Source: Anaeromyxobacteraceae bacterium (lineage in GTDB: Bacteria; Myxococcota; Myxococcia; Myxococcales; Anaeromyxobacteraceae). Taken from it: DNA of 11,965 bases. Made by a program: the position numbers and the translations under genes. Of this stretch, positions 6,897-11,965 are shown piece by piece. The DNA is taken from the NCBI GenBank assembly GCA_027349605.1, contig DAIEMM010000381.1, forward strand, positions 1 through 11,965. Direction: 5' to 3'. Positions within the stretch are counted from its first letter, which is position 1; each line of letters begins with the position of its first letter. The notes under the pieces are model-generated. The model saw nothing but the letters and a program-made list of their open reading frames with translations, searched no databases and had not been told where the DNA came from.

Positions 6897-7438
6897 TCCG
6901 CATCGTGACCCTCGCCCCCTTCGACGAAGGGGACATCGCCTTCCTCTCCAAGACCCTGTACCGGTCCTTCGGCATCGGCACCGAGCACCAGGGCGACCGG
7001 GCGCTGCCGCGCAAGGCCGAGCTGCCCGACGGCCGCTTCGACGCCCTCAAGCTGCTCGACGACGCACCCCCGGTGCGAGCCTACGCCGACGACAAGGTGG
7101 TCTACCTCACCGACGTGGAGCTCGCGAACCCCAAGGGGCCCCTGGGCGAGCCGCCGGCCTGGGGTCACGCGCTGCAGGGAGGCGAGCGAGCGCTGGTCTC
7201 CACCTTCCGCTTCAGGCCCCGCGGCGTCACCGAGGCCTCCATCGAGGTCTACCGGCGGCGGCTGGCCCGGGAGTGCATCCACTTCATCGGCCACCTCTGG
7301 GACCTCCACCACTGCTACGACGCCCGGTGCGCCATGCACCCGTCCTGGTCGCCGTCCCTGCCCGAGGACCCCGAGTTCGAGCTGGACTCCTTCTGCCGTG
7401 ACAAGAGCGAGCGGCGCATCCGCCTGGCCAAGACCTGA
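6893..7438 (+). CDS. carG: CarG, zinc-binding partner of CarD (archaemetzincin-like, catalytically inactive)
   Basis: The product is a 181-residue archaemetzincin-related protein. The family motif HExxHxxGxxxCx4CxM appears as HFIGHLWDLHHCYDARCAM (130-148). His130, His134, Cys141, Cys146 and Met148 are kept, His139/His140 lie beside them, and Cys168 follows. The catalytic Glu is Phe131 and the Gly is Asp137, so zinc binding is likely but proteolysis is not. M. xanthus CarG likewise binds zinc through a metalloprotease-like motif without protease activity and forms a complex with CarD. The GTG start overlaps the carD stop (GTGA, 6893-6896), with GGGGAAG at 6881-6887 as ribosome site, which indicates coupled, near-stoichiometric synthesis. 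Together the pair acts in the cytoplasm at RNA polymerase. The gene order carD-carG is the strongest evidence for both names. Confidence 0.92.
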   Translation: MIRIVTLAPFDEGDIAFLSKTLYRSFGIGTEHQGDRALPRKAELPDGRFDALKLLDDAPPVRAYADDKVVYLTDVELANPKGPLGEPPAWGHALQGGERALVSTFRFRPRGVTEASIEVYRRRLARECIHFIGHLWDLHHCYDARCAMHPSWSPSLPEDPEFELDSFCRDKSERRIRLAKT

Positions 7439-7448
7439 TTCACTGTCC

Positions 7449-8429
7449 GTGAACAATCCTCCGGATCCGCACGGGCCGACCTACCGCCTCCCGACGCCGC
7501 CCCCTCCGGATCCCACCGGGTGGTACGAGCTGCGGAGGCGCGCCCGCGCGACCCTCTGGCCTCCGCAGGACGCGGCCTGGGCGGGCCTGTTCGCCGCCGC
7601 CGTCGTCGCCGCGGGGGTGTACGGCATCTGGTTCCAGGCCACCCTCCCCGGGCGGCTGCCGTCGTCCTCCGACTGGAAGGCGGTCGCGGCCGTGCTGGCC
7701 CGCGACACCCGGCCCGGCGATGCGGTGGCGCTCGCCCCTCCGTGGGCCGAGAGGGCCCGGGAGATCCTGCCGGAGCGCTTGCCCACGCGACCGGAGGCCT
7801 CCCTGCCCGTCCTGGCCTACCCCTCCTACGCCGAGGGTGCCGAGGACCTGGCGGGCATCCGCCGCGTCTGGCTCCTGTCCCTGCCAGACGCACCCGGAGG
7901 GACGGGACGCATCGCCGCCGAGCTCCAGGCGCGCTCCGGGGCCGCGGAGGGGCCGCTTCGCATCGGGCAGCTGACCCTCACCCGTTTCGACCTTCGCTCG
8001 CCGCTCCTGCCGCTCTGGTCCCTCGCCGACCTGCTGCCGGCGGCACGGATCCAGGGCCCGGCGGTGGTCGCCCGGGAAATCCGGGAAGTGGGCTTCCTTC
8101 CCCGGGACTGCGTCGTGGCCCGGTTCGCCGGGCCGCATCCCGGGACGGCCGTCGTTCGACTGCCGCCGGCGCCGCTGGGGGTGGCGCTGCGGGGACACGT
8201 GGGACTGGCGGGCGACGTGTCCGGGACCGGCGCGTCGGCGTCGGTGCGGGTGATGGTGGACGGCGTGGAGCTCGGGCGCGTCGAGGCTGCGGCGTCCGCA
8301 CCGGCGTGGCGGACCGTCCAGATCGACACGTCCCGGCTCCCTCCGGCCCGGCACGAGGTCGCCCTGGAGGTCGTCCCCTCGGGGCCCTTGCCGCGCGGGG
8401 TCTGCCTGGACCTGGTGGCCCTGCCGTGA
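7449..8429 (+). CDS. Single-pass membrane protein resembling the soluble domain of GT39-type glycosyltransferases
   Basis: The product is 326 residues. A Pro-rich cytoplasmic N-terminus precedes one membrane helix (about residues 37-60, within WAGLFAAAVVAAGVYGIWF), so most of the protein should lie in the periplasm. The segment SSSDWKAVAAVLARDTRPGDAV and the following APPWAER resemble the soluble C-terminal part of polytopic GT39/ArnT-like enzymes, where a similar DWR-A-A-L...PGD pattern is common. The catalytic membrane part is absent. The last third (GHVGLAGDVSGTGASASVRV to the end) looks like a beta-rich carbohydrate-binding-like module. GTG at 7449 is chosen because it begins 10 bases after carG. 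An in-frame GTG at 7398 would overlap carG by 41 bases. No clear ribosome site precedes either. The stop overlaps the next gene (GTGA), suggesting an accessory subunit of the glycosyltransferase downstream. This assignment is tentative. Confidence 0.72.
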   Translation: MNNPPDPHGPTYRLPTPPPPDPTGWYELRRRARATLWPPQDAAWAGLFAAAVVAAGVYGIWFQATLPGRLPSSSDWKAVAAVLARDTRPGDAVALAPPWAERAREILPERLPTRPEASLPVLAYPSYAEGAEDLAGIRRVWLLSLPDAPGGTGRIAAELQARSGAAEGPLRIGQLTLTRFDLRSPLLPLWSLADLLPAARIQGPAVVAREIREVGFLPRDCVVARFAGPHPGTAVVRLPPAPLGVALRGHVGLAGDVSGTGASASVRVMVDGVELGRVEAAASAPAWRTVQIDTSRLPPARHEVALEVVPSGPLPRGVCLDLVALP

Positions 8430-10072
8430 CTGCGAGGAGAGGCATCGCCCTGGCGTGGGGCGCCCTGGTGCTGGCGGTCACCGCGGCCACGTCCCCCGCG
8501 GTCGGCATCTCCCGGGATGAGAGCGTCTACGTCGAGGCCGGGGCGTCCTATTCCCGGTTCTGGCGCGAGGCGCTCCGCGACCCGGCCCATGTGCTGGCGG
8601 CCGTCGATCGTCACTACGCGTTGAATCACGAGCATCCGGGCCTCGCGAAGGGGCTCTTCGGGCTCACCCGGACCGCCCTGTCCGACGCGACGGGACTCCT
8701 CGGCGAGGTGCAGGGGTCGAGGGCGGGGGCATGGCTGCTCGCCGCGTTTCTCGCCCTGCTGCTGGCGCTGTGGGGCTTCGACCTCGCCGGGCCTCCCGGC
8801 GGCGCGATCGCGCCGGCGCTCTTCTTCCTGGTGCCGAGGAATTTCTGGCACGCCCACCCGGCGGCGCTGGACCTGCCGGTGACCGCGCTCGTGCTCGCCA
8901 CCACCTACGCCTTCTGGCGCAGTACCAGCGCCTCCCGGGGACGCCTCTCCACCGCCGGATGGGCCGTGGCCTCGGGGATCCTCTTCGGCGCGGCGCTCGC
9001 GACCAAGCACAACGCCTGGTTCCTCCCGCCGGTGCTGCTCGCCGCCTGGGTGCTCGGATCGTACCGGGGACGGCAGCCGGGCCACGGACCGGCCTCGGAA
9101 GGCGCGGTGGGCACGGTGCGCGGCCACCGCTTCCCCTGGGCGCTCGTCGCCATGGCGGGGATCGGGCCGCTGGTCCTGGTCGCCGCCTGGCCGTGGCTCT
9201 GGCACCACACCGTTCCCCGGATCCAGGAGTGGCTCGGCTACCACCTGCACCACGAGAACTACCCCTGGATGTACCTCGGGAAGCTGCTCCGGAAGCCCCC
9301 GTTCCCGGTGGCCTACCCGTTCGTGGTCACCGCGCTCACCGTCCCGCTGGCCATCCTGGTCGCCATGGGGGGCGGCGTCGCCCAGGCCCTGGCCCGTGTC
9401 GTCGCGGCCTGGAGGGGACGGGGGCCGGAGGTCTCCGTCGCCACGGAGTGGCTGCTGCTGCTCTCGGCCCTCTTCCCGATCGCCCTCATCGCCTGGCCGA
9501 CCGTGCCCCGCTTCGGCGGGGTGAAGCACTGGATGCCGGCCATGCCCTTCCTGGCCCTCCTCGGGGCACGGGCGCTCGTCACCACCGGGAGGCTCCTCTG
9601 GCCGGCGCGGGCCACCGCCGTCACCGGCGTGCTGGCGTTCCTCGTCCTGGCCCCCGCGGCCTGGCAGGTGGTGCACGTCCACCCCTTCGGCACCGCCGCC
9701 TGGAACGAGATCGCCGGAGGCGCGCCCGGGGCGGCGACGATGGGAATGCAGCGCCAGTTCTGGGGTGAGGCGGCGGTGGCGGTTCTCCCCGCGGTGAACG
9801 AACACGCCGCGCCCGGGTCGCGGGTCTGGTTCCAGGAGACCACCGCGCTCGCGGCGCACCAGTACCAGCGCGACGGCCGGCTGCGGAAGGATCTCACCGT
9901 GGCCTCCGGGCCCGAGGACGCCGACATCTCGATCTGGCAGTATCACCAGGAGTTTCGTGACCGGGAGTTCCGAACCTGGACCGAGTTCCACGTCACGCGC
10001 CCCGTGGCCGGCGCCTACCTCGACGAGGTCCCGCTCGCGCAGGTGTACGCGCGGCCGGGAGCGTGGAGATGA
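8426..10072 (+). CDS. Polytopic glycosyltransferase, GT39/PMT-like family
   Basis: The product is a 548-residue integral membrane protein with about ten or more hydrophobic segments. Marks of the GT-C (GT39/ArnT-like) fold are an acidic pair in the first external loop (SRDESVYVEAG, Asp31-Glu32), the NHEHPGLAKGLFG segment (67-79, equivalent to the HPPL region), FWHAHPAALDLPVTAL (140-155) and TKHNA (193-197). Such enzymes use a polyprenyl-phosphate sugar and transfer it on the outer face of the inner membrane to protein or lipid. The C-terminal 120 or so residues are soluble (for example SRVWFQETTALAAHQYQRDG). The GTG start overlaps the previous stop, with GGTGG at 8414-8418 as ribosome site. 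The ATGA overlap with the TMTC-like gene suggests a co-translated set. Donor and acceptor cannot be told from the sequence. Confidence 0.88.
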   Translation: MTARRGIALAWGALVLAVTAATSPAVGISRDESVYVEAGASYSRFWREALRDPAHVLAAVDRHYALNHEHPGLAKGLFGLTRTALSDATGLLGEVQGSRAGAWLLAAFLALLLALWGFDLAGPPGGAIAPALFFLVPRNFWHAHPAALDLPVTALVLATTYAFWRSTSASRGRLSTAGWAVASGILFGAALATKHNAWFLPPVLLAAWVLGSYRGRQPGHGPASEGAVGTVRGHRFPWALVAMAGIGPLVLVAAWPWLWHHTVPRIQEWLGYHLHHENYPWMYLGKLLRKPPFPVAYPFVVTALTVPLAILVAMGGGVAQALARVVAAWRGRGPEVSVATEWLLLLSALFPIALIAWPTVPRFGGVKHWMPAMPFLALLGARALVTTGRLLWPARATAVTGVLAFLVLAPAAWQVVHVHPFGTAAWNEIAGGAPGAATMGMQRQFWGEAAVAVLPAVNEHAAPGSRVWFQETTALAAHQYQRDGRLRKDLTVASGPEDADISIWQYHQEFRDREFRTWTEFHVTRPVAGAYLDEVPLAQVYARPGAWR

Positions 10073-11802
10073 CCACGATCCTCCGTCGGGCCTGGATCCT
10101 GGTGGCGCTCGCCGCCGTCCTGCCCTTCGCGCAGACGCTCCCGAACCCTCCCGTGCTCGACGACGGGTGGGCGGTGGTGGAGAACCCGCTCGTCCAGGGG
10201 GGCCTGCGCAACGCCGCGCGCATCCTGACGTCGCCGTACAACTACGGCGGCCCGGGCACCACCGGCGGCCTCTTCCGTCCGGTGACGACGCTCTCCTTCG
10301 CCGCCAACTACGCGGTGCACGGGCGGGCGCCGCTGGGCTATCACCTCGTGAACCTGCTCCTCCACGTGGCGGCCTCGCTGCTCGTCCTGTCTCTGGCCCG
10401 CCGGCTGGCCGAGGCGACCATGCCCGACCGGGCGCCGTGGGTGGCGCTGGTGGCCGGGCTTCTCTTCGCGGTGCACCCGGCCCACGTGGAGGCGATCGCC
10501 CCCATCGTGGGGCGCAAGGAGCTGCTCTCGACCACCTTCGCCATGGCGGCCCTGCTGGTCTGCTTCTCCGGGCGCGGGGCGGCGCGCAGCCTGGGCCGGC
10601 TCGCGGCGGCGGTGGGGATGGGGGCGCTCGCCATCCTCGCGAACGAGGGGGCCGCCGTCTTCCCGCTGCTCTACGGGATCGTCGCGGGGGCCGTGCCGGG
10701 AGCGGCTGGGATCGTCGACGAGCCCGGCTTCACGGACGGCAGGGCGCGGCGGGCGCTGGTGCGCGCCGTCGCGGTCTCGGGGGTGCTGATGCTCTCGCTC
10801 GCGCCCTACCTCCTCCTGCGGGGAGTGCCGAGGGTGCCGCTCGAGGCCCAGTGGCTCGCCGGCGTGCCGCGATCCACGGTGACCTACACCACGAGTCGCA
10901 TCCTGGCCGAGTACGTGAGGCTGCTGTCGTTCCCGGGCTTCCTGGGCACCGACTTCGCCTACGCCGCCCGGGTCCCGCTCGTCACGCGGCCCGGCGCCGG
11001 ATTCCTCCTCTCGCTCCTCGCGTGGCTGCCTCTGGTCGTGGGCGCGCTCGCCCTGCTGCGCCGGTACCCCCTCCCGTCGGCGGGCGTCCTCTGGACGTTC
11101 GGCGCGCTGCTGCCGGTGCTGCACATCTTCCCCATCGGCGTGCTCATGGCGGAACGGCTCACCTACCTCCCTTCGGCGGGATTCTGCATCGCCGTGGCGG
11201 CCGTGATCGGATCGATCCGCCGGACGCCGGCCGTCGTGGCCGCGGTCTTCGCGCTGGTGGCCGTCCTGGGAGTCCGCTCGGCGGTGCGCGCGGCCGACTG
11301 GAGCAGCGACCTCGCGCTCTGGGAGTCGGAGATCGGCAAGGCGCCCCGCGACGTGGTGGTGAACAACAACCTGGCGGTGGCCTACTCGGCCCGCGGGGAA
11401 TACGCGAAGGCCATCCCGCCGCTCGAGACCGCCATCCGCGTCGCCCCCGGCTACTGGCGCGCGCACGTGAACCTGGGAATCGCCGAGCAGGGGCTCGGCC
11501 ATCCCGGGCGCGCCCGCGCCGCCTACCTCCAGGCCATCCGCATCGCCCCCGGAGTGGTCGACCCGCTCTACTTCTACTCCCGCTTCCAGGCGGCCGAGGG
11601 AGACCTCCCGGGCGCGCTCGCGACCCTGGCAGTTGCACGCCGGATGGCTCCGGAGCAGGCCCGTCTCGCCACGGCCCAGGGGCAGCACCTCGCGAAGCTG
11701 GGGCGCGTGGACGAGGCCCGGGCGGCGTTCCGGACCGCTCTGGCGATCGACCCCGCCGACGTGGAGGCGCAGCGGGGTCTCGCGGCGACGTCCACGAAGT
11801 AG
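10069..11802 (+). CDS. TMTC-like membrane protein with C-terminal TPR repeats (putative protein O-glycosyltransferase)
   Basis: The product is 577 residues in two parts. Residues about 1-405 are polytopic, with about nine to eleven helices, and carry the motifs of the TMTC/DUF1736-like GT-C group: LDDGWAVVENP with Asp31-Asp32 in the first external loop, FRPVTTLSF (69-77), GYHLVNLLLHV (90-100), HPAHVEAIAPIVGRKELL (136-153) and AERLTYLPSAGFC (361-373). Residues about 425-570 hold about four tetratricopeptide repeats (for example NNNLAVAYSARGEYAKAI and AHVNLGIAEQGLGHPGRA). In animals TMTC proteins are O-mannosyltransferases; bacterial relatives are largely uncharacterised. The TPR part probably binds the acceptor or a partner protein. 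Start ATG 10069 is chosen over GTG 10063 because it gives an ATGA overlap and has GGGAG at 10057-10061 at good spacing. It is the last gene of the glycosylation module. Confidence 0.9.
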   Translation: MTTILRRAWILVALAAVLPFAQTLPNPPVLDDGWAVVENPLVQGGLRNAARILTSPYNYGGPGTTGGLFRPVTTLSFAANYAVHGRAPLGYHLVNLLLHVAASLLVLSLARRLAEATMPDRAPWVALVAGLLFAVHPAHVEAIAPIVGRKELLSTTFAMAALLVCFSGRGAARSLGRLAAAVGMGALAILANEGAAVFPLLYGIVAGAVPGAAGIVDEPGFTDGRARRALVRAVAVSGVLMLSLAPYLLLRGVPRVPLEAQWLAGVPRSTVTYTTSRILAEYVRLLSFPGFLGTDFAYAARVPLVTRPGAGFLLSLLAWLPLVVGALALLRRYPLPSAGVLWTFGALLPVLHIFPIGVLMAERLTYLPSAGFCIAVAAVIGSIRRTPAVVAAVFALVAVLGVRSAVRAADWSSDLALWESEIGKAPRDVVVNNNLAVAYSARGEYAKAIPPLETAIRVAPGYWRAHVNLGIAEQGLGHPGRARAAYLQAIRIAPGVVDPLYFYSRFQAAEGDLPGALATLAVARRMAPEQARLATAQGQHLAKLGRVDEARAAFRTALAIDPADVEAQRGLAATSTK

Positions 11803-11965
11803 GCGGCGCAGGCTTCTCGCGCGACCGGGTTCCTCGGGGCGAAGTGGTCCATCAGCTCGTCGCCGTAGGCCTGGCGCGCCGCTTCCAGGTTGTGCCCCTT
11901 GCCTGAGTTATCCCCACGATTCGTGAAGGAATGGGGAGGAAGATCGATCGGTTAGCGAGGGCGGT
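11803..11965. other. 163-base intergenic or partial region at window end
   Basis: No firmly supported gene. The first half keeps high GC and reads open on the minus strand (see findings). From about 11905 the base composition becomes visibly less GC-rich, as expected for a promoter or leader region. A possible gene start, ATG at 11931 (MGRKIDRLARA up to the window edge), is preceded by GAAGGA with no spacer, so it is weak. A loose stem, TCCCCA (11911-11916) with TGGGGA, encloses that ATG region. No tRNA, T-tract terminator or repeat is seen. Confidence 0.4.

Noticed and set aside
6893..7438. Active archaemetzincin protease
   Set aside because: The catalytic Glu of HExxH is Phe and the following Gly is Asp, and the gene is coupled to carD, so the CarG cofactor role fits better.
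7826..9991. 721-codon minus-strand open frame
   Set aside because: It covers parts of two clear plus-strand genes, and the translation is Arg/Gly/Pro/Glu-rich with no domain. It is a shadow frame.
11908..11916. TTATCCCCA resembling a DnaA box
   Set aside because: One mismatch to the consensus and no second copy nearby. A single near-match is expected by chance.

Overview
The window is very GC-rich, almost gapless and entirely plus-strand. It holds twelve protein genes, and seven neighbouring pairs overlap by 4 bases (ATGA or GTGA). The organism is most likely a myxobacterium close to Anaeromyxobacter. The pointer is a carD-carG pair: a CarD-type regulator with an acidic stretch followed by a histone H1-like Lys/Ala/Pro tail, coupled to a zinc-binding protein with an inactivated metzincin motif. 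That pair is known from Myxococcota. The assignment rests on recognised motifs and not on a database search.

Region 1 (1-5761) is a seven-gene lipid-modification operon. In order it encodes a 5'-truncated coclaurine N-methyltransferase-like member of the CFA-synthase superfamily, a COG2907-type FAD oxidoreductase, a DUF1365 protein, a CFA-synthase-like phospholipid methyltransferase, a possible secreted protein of unknown family, a small polytopic membrane protein, and a DUF1295 (steroid 5-alpha-reductase-like) membrane protein. The order FAD oxidoreductase - DUF1365 - CFA-like enzyme - DUF1295 matches, as I recall it, the Rv0449c-Rv0446c (ufaA1) cluster beside sigK in Mycobacterium tuberculosis. 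The CFA-like enzyme has Gln where E. coli Cfa has His266, which suggests methyl-branched or further modified chains instead of plain cyclopropane products. The operon ends in a perfect 9-bp hairpin whose 3-nt loop is the stop codon of its last gene.

Region 2 (5811-7438) is carD-carG, the global transcription-factor pair that in Myxococcus xanthus supports ECF-sigma-dependent light/singlet-oxygen and developmental gene expression.

Region 3 (7449-11802) is an envelope glycosylation module. It encodes a single-pass membrane protein resembling the soluble part of GT39 enzymes, a polytopic GT39/PMT-like glycosyltransferase, and a TMTC-like polytopic protein with C-terminal TPR repeats. Together these suggest transfer of sugar from a polyprenyl-phosphate donor to protein or lipid outside the inner membrane. 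The last 163 bases hold no gene I can support firmly.

By inference, regions 1 and 2 may be functionally linked, as membrane-lipid remodelling beside a regulator pair tied to photo-oxidative responses. The sequence itself shows only adjacency.
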